Below are positions 1 through 5,606 of a stretch of DNA of 6,574 nucleotides, in pieces; the first letter of the stretch is position 1, and every line of letters starts with the position of its first letter. Below the pieces are notes generated by a model. That model made no database searches. It was not told where the DNA came from and saw only the letters and a list, made by a program, of their open reading frames with translations. The stretch is from Microcaldota archaeon (lineage in GTDB: Archaea; Micrarchaeota; Micrarchaeia; Anstonellales; Anstonellaceae): the NCBI GenBank assembly GCA_026396335.1, contig JAPLWZ010000033.1:1-6574 (forward strand), read 5' to 3'. The translations under genes were made by a program, and so were the position numbers.

Positions 1-1306
1 CAAAGGGAGTTTCCATTATGTGCATGTAAATCTCTTCCTTGCCTGCAATCGCCTTTACATCGCAGTCTGGCATGGCGTCAAGTTTTGAGAATTTCACTGC
101 ATTGTTCACGAATACGTTCCTCATGATGCGGTACATTGTAAGATAGGCGATCGAGTGGTTGCTGTCTTTCTCCCAGGAAGTCTTGCCCCAGTAGCCAATT
201 TCCTCCTTTACTAAGCCCTCTGTCTTGAGGTGCGCGAGTATGCGCTCGAGGTTAAAGTCGCCGATCAGTATCGGCTTGCCGTTGTAGGTGAGTTTGCGGA
301 ATCCGTTTTTCAGTTCATCGGTGCGAAGCGGCATCCACTGCCACGAGTAGCCGGAGTTCACGGTGTCAAATAGTTCTAGCAGCGTCTGCTTTTTTACCGG
401 TATTTTTATGTTCGATAGCGGCGGGAAGTCTGGAATGTCAAGCCCGTACTTGAGCACTTCAGGCCTGCGCATTATCACGCCTATGCCGACTACTGCGAGC
501 GACACGAAGCCAAGGAAAATGTTTATCGGGTTCTCCCAGAACGGCGGGGTGCGGGTGTATTCCACATTCAGCTCCTTTGTCCATTTTCCTGCGAATGAAA
601 GCAGGAAAACGTGCTTGCCGGTTTTTACGCTTTCGCCGTAATTGTAGTCTGCCACTGTCGCGGTCCTATCACTCGTGTAGGAAAGCGAGTCGCGGTAATA
701 CTGTTTTTCCTTCAATCCGTCAAGCGAGATTGAGAAGTCCGAGGGGGAAACAGCCTGCCCGTTTGCCGAAAGGATGAACGAGAAGAAGCCCCTCTGGTAG
801 TCGCTCACATTCTGCGACACATCCAGCCCGATTACGGAGAGCTGCGTTGCAGCATAAACCTTTCCGCTGTCATCCTCCACAATCACTGTGAAGTTGCCGG
901 GCTCTGCATCAACCTCAAGTTCGGGGAAAGTCTGCGTGGTCGGGTCGGTCAGCCCCCTCTCAACTTCGGATGTCTGGTTGAGTGTGCCGTCTTTGTACAT
1001 GCGCACGTAGAGCTTGATCGGCCTGCTGGAAGTTTCGCGCAATTTTATGTTCAGGCTGGTTTTCCCGCCTGAAAGGTAGTATGGAACAGTCTGCGGCTCG
1101 ACCGGTGTCATCTCTCCTTTCTGATTTTTTTCTAGGAAAAACACCTGCCTGCTGCCTCTGGTTATTCCCTGCCCGTCTACGGTATCGACAACGAGTTGTA
1201 CATATGTGGAATCGGTCGGGTAAGGCTCTGCGAAAAGTGAAACCAAATGCTGCCCTTCGGACAAATCAGCAGGGACAATGGTGGATGCCACTGGCGCAAG
1301 CCAGCG
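1..1306 (-). CDS. Envelope protein, C-terminal part in the same frame after TAA (partial, runs off left edge)
   Basis: After the TAA at 1307-1309 the same frame stays open for 435 codons to the window edge, which chance would almost never give. It starts RWLAPVASTIVP. No ribosome binding site precedes the first possible start (GTG at 1291). The first ATG (1111) does have GGAGAG just before it, but it lies 65 codons into coding-like sequence. About 260 residues form beta-sandwich material with sequons (NQTSE, NFTVI, NVSDY). Residues about 261-282 (NINIFLGFVSLAVVGIG-like, nt 526-463) form a second membrane helix ending in MRRP. The cytoplasmic remainder includes LERILAHLKTEGLVKEEIGY, similar to the recognition helix and wing of a winged helix. 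With 1307-2422 it forms a protein of more than 800 residues anchored at both ends, the loop between being extracellular. It is either a pseudogene fragment, a read-through product, or the result of a base error turning a sense codon such as CAA into TAA. Confidence 0.75.
1289..1306 (-). other. Stem-loop immediately after the in-frame TAA
   Basis: Directly after the stop the minus strand reads CGCTGGC-TTGC-GCCAGTG, which folds into a seven-pair stem (one G-U) with a four-base loop. It lies within otherwise coding-like sequence. It could influence termination or be a chance fold in codons for Trp-Leu-Ala-Pro. It has no following T-tract, so it is not an obvious terminator. Confidence 0.4.
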
Positions 1307-2422
1307 TTACTCAAGCACAAGCCGCAGCACGTCCCGCGCAGCCTGCTTCCCGCCTTCTGCGTGCCAGCCGCCGTCCAGGCTCTGCGGGATGAATACCATG
1401 TACCCTCCCCCAAGCTTGATTGCGGAAGCTGCTCCGTAAATTGCTGCAACCGATGAGAAGCGGCCCTTTCCTCCCTGCACTGGCGACACTAGGTACCTTG
1501 CGTTCGAAAGGGAAAAGCCGTCAGTGGGCTTCAGCGAGTTGGCGCTTTCAGGGTTGGAAAAAGAAAGCTCGGAAAAGTTTGTGGAAATGGTGAGCCCGTC
1601 ACCTGTGAGCGCCTTGTCGTTGAACGGCAAGCCGATGTAAACGATTGTCACGCCGCGGTTCATCAGGTCCTTGAAGTTGAAATTGCTGTCCATGCCCAAG
1701 AGTTCCTTGGGGAAGTAGCCCGTTGGCACGATGAGAAGCGACCCCTGCGGGAGCAATGCCGCTTTGTCCATCTCTATTTCGCTTGCCGGCAAGCCTGCTG
1801 ATGCGAGTCCGGACAAAAGTTCCTTGCGGAATGTAGGGTAGGAATCTGCGCCGTTGCGCGCGTAATCAAGCAGGAACACCTGCGAGGGCGGGTGGTCCGA
1901 ATAAAGCGTGGCGGTAAAGTTCATTGCAGATACGTTCGCGGTGCCATAGCCGACCAGAAGGTATGCCGCGCGCTGCGGCTTTTCTATCGAGCCGATTGAA
2001 AGCACGCGCGACTGCAGAACGGAATAGTCATAAGCGCCGCCGTATATGTGTTTTGCAGGCGGGCTTTGTGCGGACAAGGATGCTTCGCCGAGCTTGATCA
2101 TGAGGAAAAGCCCGCCTGCGATCACAAGCACCACTACTACTATCAGCGCCATCATTACGGGGCTAAGTAGCGGCCCCTTTTTCGTCTGCGTGGATGAGGG
2201 CGAGGCAGCCGCCTTTTCAGATGCCTTTTTCTCAGCCTCGGCAGTGTCTCCTGAAGATTTTTTCTTTGCAAAAAGAGACATCACATTCGCTTTCAGGTCC
2301 TCTGCCGCGTTTTCGGGCTTCTTCTTCACCACAAAATTCTGCGTTGCGGCAAACTTCCTGCGCGTGTCGAACACATACGCCTTCTTGGAAATCTTGAGTT
2401 TGGATAATGTGTCGCCAGCCAT
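1307..2422 (-). CDS. Envelope protein, N-terminal part: membrane anchor and amidotransferase-like ectodomain
   Basis: 371 residues from the ATG at 2422 to a TAA. Residues 1-87 are basic and low in complexity (Lys/Ala/Ser/Thr-rich, KKPENAAEDLK, AEAEKKASEKAA), probably cytoplasmic. Residues 88-109 (VMMALIVVVVLVIAGGLFLMIK) make one membrane helix, with no signal-peptidase site evident. The rest should be outside the cell and carries sequons at Asn153, Asn158 and Asn262. Strands and helices at about 181-260 (QVFLLDYARN, GSLLIVPTGYFP, GVTIVYIGLPF), and the GGGYMVFIPQSLDGGW ending at about 348-363, recall glutamine-amidotransferase-like/DUF4350 folds that lack the catalytic Cys. This protein has no cysteine in the domain, so a binding rather than catalytic role is inferred. 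The frame continues uninterrupted after the stop (1-1306), so this is probably the first part of a longer protein. Confidence 0.75.
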   Translation of the reverse strand: MAGDTLSKLKISKKAYVFDTRRKFAATQNFVVKKKPENAAEDLKANVMSLFAKKKSSGDTAEAEKKASEKAAASPSSTQTKKGPLLSPVMMALIVVVVLVIAGGLFLMIKLGEASLSAQSPPAKHIYGGAYDYSVLQSRVLSIGSIEKPQRAAYLLVGYGTANVSAMNFTATLYSDHPPSQVFLLDYARNGADSYPTFRKELLSGLASAGLPASEIEMDKAALLPQGSLLIVPTGYFPKELLGMDSNFNFKDLMNRGVTIVYIGLPFNDKALTGDGLTISTNFSELSFSNPESANSLKPTDGFSLSNARYLVSPVQGGKGRFSSVAAIYGAASAIKLGGGYMVFIPQSLDGGWHAEGGKQAARDVLRLVLE

Positions 2423-2477
2423 AGGATATGACCCGTCTGTTATTTGGGAGCGCTAGCCCGTTTGGTTTTTAGTGCGC

Positions 2478-3281
2478 TTAGCCTTTTGTCTCAAGGTAGC
2501 CTTCTGTCACCAATTTGTTGAGCATCTGCTCCACTCTCGCTTCAGGCACATTGTAAACCTTGGAAAAGTCAGCGATGTTTATTTCGCCCTTGTGCTCGGA
2601 GAGCCATTCCTGTATCTTGAGCGCGAGCACGGAGTCGGAAAGCGTCTCGAGCGATTTAAGCTTAAGCGACAATTCGTCGTTCCTGCTCTTGAGCTCGAAG
2701 TTCTCCTTTGAAAGCGAGGATGAGCCGTCAGTCATCTCCTTCACTTTTTTCTGCAGGACTGAAAATTCCGTCTTCAGGTTGTCGTAAAGCGAGAACAGCT
2801 TGTCGTAGTCCGCAGTCACATATTCTGTCATGTCTGTGATCGAGGCTTCAAGCAGCTGGTAAACCTGTTTCATCTCCACTTCGTAGCAGTCCTCAGCGAT
2901 TGTCATGAGGTTGAGGAAATGGCGCAGCACTTCAATCCTCCTTTTTTTCGGGCTCATGGTGGGGAGGCAGGTGTACAGCACTTCAATCATGTTGGGCCTG
3001 AAGTAAATGATTGAAAACAGGTAGGGGTTTTTCTGTATGTCCCGGCTTTCGACATTGAGCGCAACGAGTGTGTCATTGTCGGTTGACATTTCAAGGAACC
3101 CGAGTTCGGAAAAGTGAGATGAAATGTCTGATACGCCCTTCACGCGCCGCCCTTGGAGCCTGAAACCCGCAACCGATGCGGTCCCCCCTGTCTGCGTGGG
3201 CACTTGTCTTGCGCCTTGTGCTGGCGGCGCAGCAGGCGCGCCCCCTCTCGAAGAACTGGACGGCAATCTTGGGTCAACCAA
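2478..3281 (-). CDS. Coiled-coil protein with C-terminal winged helix
   Basis: This 267-residue soluble protein begins at TTG, chosen from the ribosome binding site at 3288-3293. Residues about 7-38 are a Ser/Gly/Ala/Pro/Gln-rich disordered leader. Residues about 45-145 look like a compact alpha/beta domain with alternating strands (DTLVALNVES, LFSIIYFRPNMIEVLYTCLP) and long helices (RRIEVLRHFLNLMTIAE). The strand order is reminiscent of chaperone-like folds, but this is only an impression. Residues about 150-215 are a heptad-type coiled coil (YDNLKTEFSVLQKKVKEM, then KENFELKSRNDELSLKLKSL). The last 50 residues (ALKIQEWLSEHKGEINIADF to KLVTEGYLETKG) form a winged helix-turn-helix. No membrane segment is seen. 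The protein could link the motor to DNA or to a cytosolic substrate, or regulate the locus. It has no recognisable enzyme motif. The stop is TAA, and 55 bases separate it from the next gene. Confidence 0.75.
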   Translation of the reverse strand: MVDPRLPSSSSRGGAPAAPPAQGARQVPTQTGGTASVAGFRLQGRRVKGVSDISSHFSELGFLEMSTDNDTLVALNVESRDIQKNPYLFSIIYFRPNMIEVLYTCLPTMSPKKRRIEVLRHFLNLMTIAEDCYEVEMKQVYQLLEASITDMTEYVTADYDKLFSLYDNLKTEFSVLQKKVKEMTDGSSSLSKENFELKSRNDELSLKLKSLETLSDSVLALKIQEWLSEHKGEINIADFSKVYNVPEARVEQMLNKLVTEGYLETKG

Positions 3282-3287
3282 TCAAAA

Positions 3288-3293
3288 CACCTT
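3288..3293 (-). promoter_or_regulatory. Ribosome binding site supporting a TTG start
   Basis: AAGGTG on the minus strand lies six bases before TTG at 3281. The 15-base block ending in the start codon (AAGGTGTTTTGATTG) differs at only three positions from that of the preceding gene (GAGGTGTTTCGAATG), which supports the rare TTG as the true start. Confidence 0.6.
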
Positions 3294-3321
3294 AACATCT
3301 ATATGTATGGCATTCAACGCT

Positions 3322-3753
3322 TTACTTTTTCTTCTTTCCACCTTTCGCTTTTTCTGTCTTGCCTTTCTCTTCCTTCTTGGGCGCATCTAGCGTTTTCTCT
3401 TGCGCCTCATCTGACAGTTTCGGGTGGTGCGAAAACACCGCCATGCCGACAATCAGCGCAGCAAGGAAAATTCCAAGCGCTATGGCAGTAATTGAAAAGC
3501 CCGAGGTGAGGATGGGCAGCAGCACGAATGCAACGAGCACCACTCCGGCAAGCACTATGTGGATGATGAGCGTCTTTTCGTACGCTTTCCTCTTTTTCCT
3601 GTGCTCCTCAAGGCAGTCCTTGCACACCACAAGCGAGTTGTTCTTTGCAATGCCAAGCCTCTTCTTTATCCCGCGTATGGTGCGAATCACAAAGTCGTCG
3701 TAAACCTTGTAGCCATCCTTCTCCTTGAAGCAAACCACGCAATACTTTGCCAT
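3322..3753 (-). CDS. Zinc-ribbon membrane protein with two helices and lysine-rich tail
   Basis: This is a 143-residue protein from the ATG at 3753. Two Cys pairs, Cys5-x2-Cys8 (KYCVVC) and Cys44-x2-Cys47 (VCKDC), are set to bind one zinc in a treble-clef or ribbon-like fold with an unusually long, basic 35-residue insert (IRTIRGIKKRLGIAK). A charged helix (48-60) leads to hydrophobic segments at about 61-82 and 86-107, separated by a short turn (TSGF). The tail from about 110 to 143 is mostly Lys, Glu and Ala and ends GGKKKK. By the positive-inside rule both ends should be cytoplasmic. Basic patches near a zinc site suggest contact with nucleic acid, acidic protein or the ribosome, which is an inference. 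Its place between the motor-tail gene and the coiled-coil gene suggests an accessory membrane subunit. No named family is recognised. Confidence 0.75.
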   Translation of the reverse strand: MAKYCVVCFKEKDGYKVYDDFVIRTIRGIKKRLGIAKNNSLVVCKDCLEEHRKKRKAYEKTLIIHIVLAGVVLVAFVLLPILTSGFSITAIALGIFLAALIVGMAVFSHHPKLSDEAQEKTLDAPKKEEKGKTEKAKGGKKKK

Positions 3754-3759
3754 TCGAAA

Positions 3760-3765
3760 CACCTC
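3760..3765 (-). promoter_or_regulatory. Ribosome binding site fixing the start of the zinc-ribbon gene
   Basis: GAGGTG on the minus strand lies six bases before the ATG at 3753. It complements the usual archaeal 16S 3' end. A GTG at 3762, three codons upstream, falls inside this site, so the ATG is the better start. Confidence 0.7.
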
Positions 3766-3782
3766 TGATATTCAAACAATTT

Positions 3783-3792
3783 CACTTATACT
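3783..3792 (-). promoter_or_regulatory. Possible internal TATA-like element
   Basis: The minus strand reads AGTATAAGTG in the 41-base gap before the zinc-ribbon gene. An archaeal TATA box here would start transcription near 3760-3765, almost at the ribosome binding site, giving a very short leader. A-rich gaps yield such matches by chance, so this is only a candidate second promoter inside the cluster. Confidence 0.3.
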
Positions 3793-3794
3793 AT

Positions 3795-4094
3795 TCAATC
3801 TGCCAATACGACCTGTGTAACTTCCCTGTTGCCGACTCCCAGCCGCGTGAAGTCAGCCTTTGAAAATATGTTGATGAGCACCGACTCCTCAATCCCGATA
3901 TCGTGCAGGAAGGAGGAAATATCGCTCCTCTGCACGCCGTACCTTTCAAGCATTATAACGTATGAAACTACGTCGATGTGCCTGTTGTTCTTGTCGAATA
4001 TGCTGGTGACTTCCGCAACCTTCATCTCGTCAAGCCCGAACATGCGGAGTTTCTTGCGCATCTCCTCCTTTTCAAATAACAGTGTTTTTGCCAT
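3795..4094 (-). CDS. Small protein consisting of a detached ATPase tail domain
   Basis: A protein of 99 residues from the ATG at 4094. A GTG at 4103 would add three residues (102 in total). I prefer the ATG because it is preceded by GATGTGA, a partial match to the archaeal ribosome binding site, and because the paralogous ATPase segment has a Met at almost the same distance from FEK. Nearly the whole protein is the helical module found at residues 232-306 of the ATPase. No P-loop, membrane helix or cysteine motif is present. It is cytoplasmic by composition. It starts 20-29 bases after the ATPase stop, so it is almost certainly co-transcribed. A reasonable inference is that it binds the same partner as the motor tail, or packs with the tail, and so competes with, caps or extends the hexamer. 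I do not recognise the family by name, so the function is unproven. The stop is TGA. Confidence 0.8.
   Translation of the reverse strand: MAKTLLFEKEEMRKKLRMFGLDEMKVAEVTSIFDKNNRHIDVVSYVIMLERYGVQRSDISSFLHDIGIEESVLINIFSKADFTRLGVGNREVTQVVLAD
3852..4076 (-). repeat. Motor tail domain, copy 2 (stand-alone gene)
   Basis: This is the partner of the ATPase tail at 4217-4441: FEKEEMRKKLRMFG through ISSFL to SKAD. The copies are divergent at about 40 percent protein identity, so the duplication is old and both copies appear to have been kept under selection. Most differences are conservative (Leu/Met, Ile/Val, Asp/Glu, Lys/Arg). Confidence 0.85.
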
Positions 4095-4123
4095 GAATGT
4101 CACATCAATTTTCCCTGCTGACC

Positions 4124-5134
4124 CTACTGCATCTCATCCTGCTTTTTCTCCGCGGCAGTCTTTGACTCCATGATGTAATCCGTTATGTCTGCGTCAGAAA
4201 GCTGCATCTCGAGCTCGTCCGCCTTGGAAAGAACGGCAACGACTGCCGTGTCCTCAAGCCCTAGCTCCTTCAGGAATGAGGAAATGTTGTTCCTCGCAAT
4301 CCCGTAGCGCGAGAGGAGCACTGCAAACGAGGCTATTTCCATCCTGCGGCCCTTCTTTGCAAACAATGTGATTATCTCCTCGCCCTGGTCGTCCGCCATG
4401 CCGTATGAGCGCAGCTTTTTCTTGAGTTCGTCCTTTTCAAAGCTCGCAGATCGCATCGCGCCTTCAAGAGACAGCTCCTCGCGCGTGAGTATCTGGTCCA
4501 TGTCCAGGAAGAACTCCTGCATCGGCTCCTCGCCTTCAATCTTGTCAAGCATGAACGTTTCCGAGAATTCGGCTGTTGCCTGGAACGCCATGTTCACTGC
4601 GGCCTGCCCGACTCCCAGCTTTGCGATTTCATTCCGCATGTAATCGGAAAAGTTGAGCGTGCTTTGCAGGTAGTCCAGGAACCGCTCGAACTTCACGCGC
4701 AATATGAATGTGGTGCCAACGTTCGAGAATATCGCTTCTGAAATATCTGTCGGGTTTTGCGACGCCACAATCAGCCCGAACTGGTACTTCCTGCCTTCGC
4801 GCACAATCATCACTGCGTCTGAGTTGTCATCCTTTGCAATCTTCCACGCCTCGTCCAGCACGACGAGAAGCTTCAAGCCCTTTGTTGAGCTCCACCCCTC
4901 CTCACGCATTTTTTCCTTGATGAACTGCAGCATGGAAAGCGCTGCCAAACCCCTGAATGTTTCGTCTGGCAAGCCAGACAGGTCAAGGTCCACAAGACCG
5001 GACTTTGTCAATTTCTCAAGGTCAATCGTTGACTGCTGCGCGAAAAAGTCCTCGCCTTCGCGCGTGAATTGCCTGATGCGGTAAATTGCATTCTCAAGCT
5101 CTGCGGGAAACTCGTAATTGCCAGTTTCACTCAT
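4124..5134 (-). CDS. VirB4/HerA-type ATPase, C-terminal part with Walker B and helical tail
   Basis: The 336-residue frame contains the second half of the motor. Coding sense begins before the ATG: bases 5158-5135 in this frame read DVQRLLEE, so the ATG at 5134 is unlikely to be the natural start. Walker B is LLVVLDEAW at 89-97 (Asp94, catalytic Glu95). REGRKYQFG (112-120) and VASQNP (123-128) match the arginine and sensor-like motifs of the HerA/VirB4 class. Residues 129-226 complete the ATPase core (FSNVGTTFILRVKFERF, AKLGVGQAAVNMAF). Residues 232-306 form a separate helical tail that is repeated as the next gene. If simply joined with the first half, Walker A Lys and Walker B Asp would lie about 166 residues apart. 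I expect somewhat more helical sequence there, so bases may be missing at the junction. The gene ends with TAG, and the next coding region begins 20-29 bases later. Confidence 0.8.
   Translation of the reverse strand: MSETGNYEFPAELENAIYRIRQFTREGEDFFAQQSTIDLEKLTKSGLVDLDLSGLPDETFRGLAALSMLQFIKEKMREEGWSSTKGLKLLVVLDEAWKIAKDDNSDAVMIVREGRKYQFGLIVASQNPTDISEAIFSNVGTTFILRVKFERFLDYLQSTLNFSDYMRNEIAKLGVGQAAVNMAFQATAEFSETFMLDKIEGEEPMQEFFLDMDQILTREELSLEGAMRSASFEKDELKKKLRSYGMADDQGEEIITLFAKKGRRMEIASFAVLLSRYGIARNNISSFLKELGLEDTAVVAVLSKADELEMQLSDADITDYIMESKTAAEKKQDEMQ
4217..4441 (-). repeat. Motor tail domain, copy 1 (inside the ATPase)
   Basis: This segment encodes residues 232-306 of the ATPase C-terminal part, from FEKDELKKKLRSYG to VLSKAD. 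It aligns without gaps to residues 10-84 (counted from the GTG at 4103) of the downstream mini-gene with 30 identities in 75 positions, counted by eye. Conserved anchors are FEK-x-E, KKLR, RYG, ISSFL, G-x-E and SKAD. It looks like an all-helical module with repeated Gly-turn helix units. Confidence 0.85.
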
Positions 5135-5570
5135 TTCCTCGAGAAGTCTCTGTACGTCCCTGCTTTATCCTGTCGTTCGGCTTCATGCCCGCAGTGTCAA
5201 GCAGGTTGATGTAGGCGCCCCTGGCAAGCGAGATGACTTTCCCTCCAGTCTGCTTCACCCAGTCCTTGTATTCTCCTGCCCAGTCGATGATGAATGCGTT
5301 TGTGCCCCACACGAAACTCGCGCGCGTGAGGAAAGTTTTCACAAAATAAGACTTACCGGAGCCTGTGATGCCGACCACTGCTATGTGCGGGTTGGTAGTT
5401 TTCTGGAATGTCCAGTAAAAAGGCACGTGGAAAATTTTCGTCCTGCCTATGTAAACCGAATTGGTCGGGTCTGCCATCAGCACCTCTTCAGGAGGCTCTG
5501 GCGGGCGCACGAATATGTTGCGCTTGGCAAGGTCGATGTTGTCAAGTTCCGATATTCTTAGGCGTCCCAC
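5127..5570 (-). CDS. VirB4/HerA-type ATPase, N-terminal part with Walker A (frameshifted)
   Basis: The 147-residue product begins at GTG, preceded by GGGG (5577-5580) at a six-base spacing. Residues 38-66 (SVYIGRTKIF, then NPHIAVV) lead into the P-loop GITGSGKS at 67-74, with Lys73 and Ser74 expected to bind ATP phosphates and magnesium. NAFIIDWAGEYKDW (91-104) is the second strand with the acidic motif usual in HerA/FtsK/VirB4 ATPases, and KVISLARGAYINLLD (111-125) is the third. Sense ends at about residue 137. The last ten residues (GRTETSRGNE) are out-of-frame nonsense, and the true continuation lies in another frame (next entry). The motor would form a hexamer that drives DNA or protein through a membrane channel. 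Without Walker B this half alone should not hydrolyse ATP. It is probably one broken gene with 4124-5134, or one gene carrying a sequencing or assembly error. Confidence 0.8.
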   Translation of the reverse strand: MGRLRISELDNIDLAKRNIFVRPPEPPEEVLMADPTNSVYIGRTKIFHVPFYWTFQKTTNPHIAVVGITGSGKSYFVKTFLTRASFVWGTNAFIIDWAGEYKDWVKQTGGKVISLARGAYINLLDTAGMKPNDRIKQGRTETSRGNE

Positions 5571-5606
5571 ATGTATCCCCGTAGATCGTAATCTGAATTG
5601 CCGGAC

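Noticed and set aside
1119..1135. T-rich run on the plus strand as a terminator
   Set aside because: It is the reverse of Lys/Asn codons (GAAAAAAATCAG) inside the continuing minus-strand frame, and no plus-strand gene ends there.
1307..1309. Recoding of the stop as selenocysteine or pyrrolysine
   Set aside because: Those use TGA and TAG. The codon here is TAA, and TAA, TGA and TAG all end other genes in the window, so a changed code is not supported.
1177..1449. Minus-strand frame overlapping the TAA junction
   Set aside because: It runs in a different frame through two segments that already read as well-formed protein, and its product shows no domain features.
2046..2456. Long plus-strand open frame opposite the start of the envelope protein
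   Set aside because: Its translation is low in complexity and mirrors the minus-strand codon pattern. The opposite strand has clear membrane and domain features. The same applies to plus-strand frames at 1081-1392, 3153-3491, 3359-3703, 3829-4173, 4704-5084 and 5461-6006.
2423..2477. Inverted repeat AGCGC...GCGCT between the winged-helix and envelope genes
   Set aside because: A five-base stem around a 20-base loop with no T-tract is weak and expected by chance.
5150..5170. Programmed ribosomal frameshift in the ATPase
   Set aside because: No X-XXY-YYZ heptamer or strong downstream structure was seen at the switch, and a simple shift would leave an apparently short linker between the Walker motifs. 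An indel or assembly error is simpler.
4124..5570. HerA of the DNA end-resection pathway
   Set aside because: No NurA, Mre11 or Rad50 lies nearby, and the gene follows a membrane protein resembling a VirB4 N-terminal domain, so a secretion-type motor fits better. The ATPase cores are related, so this is not excluded absolutely.
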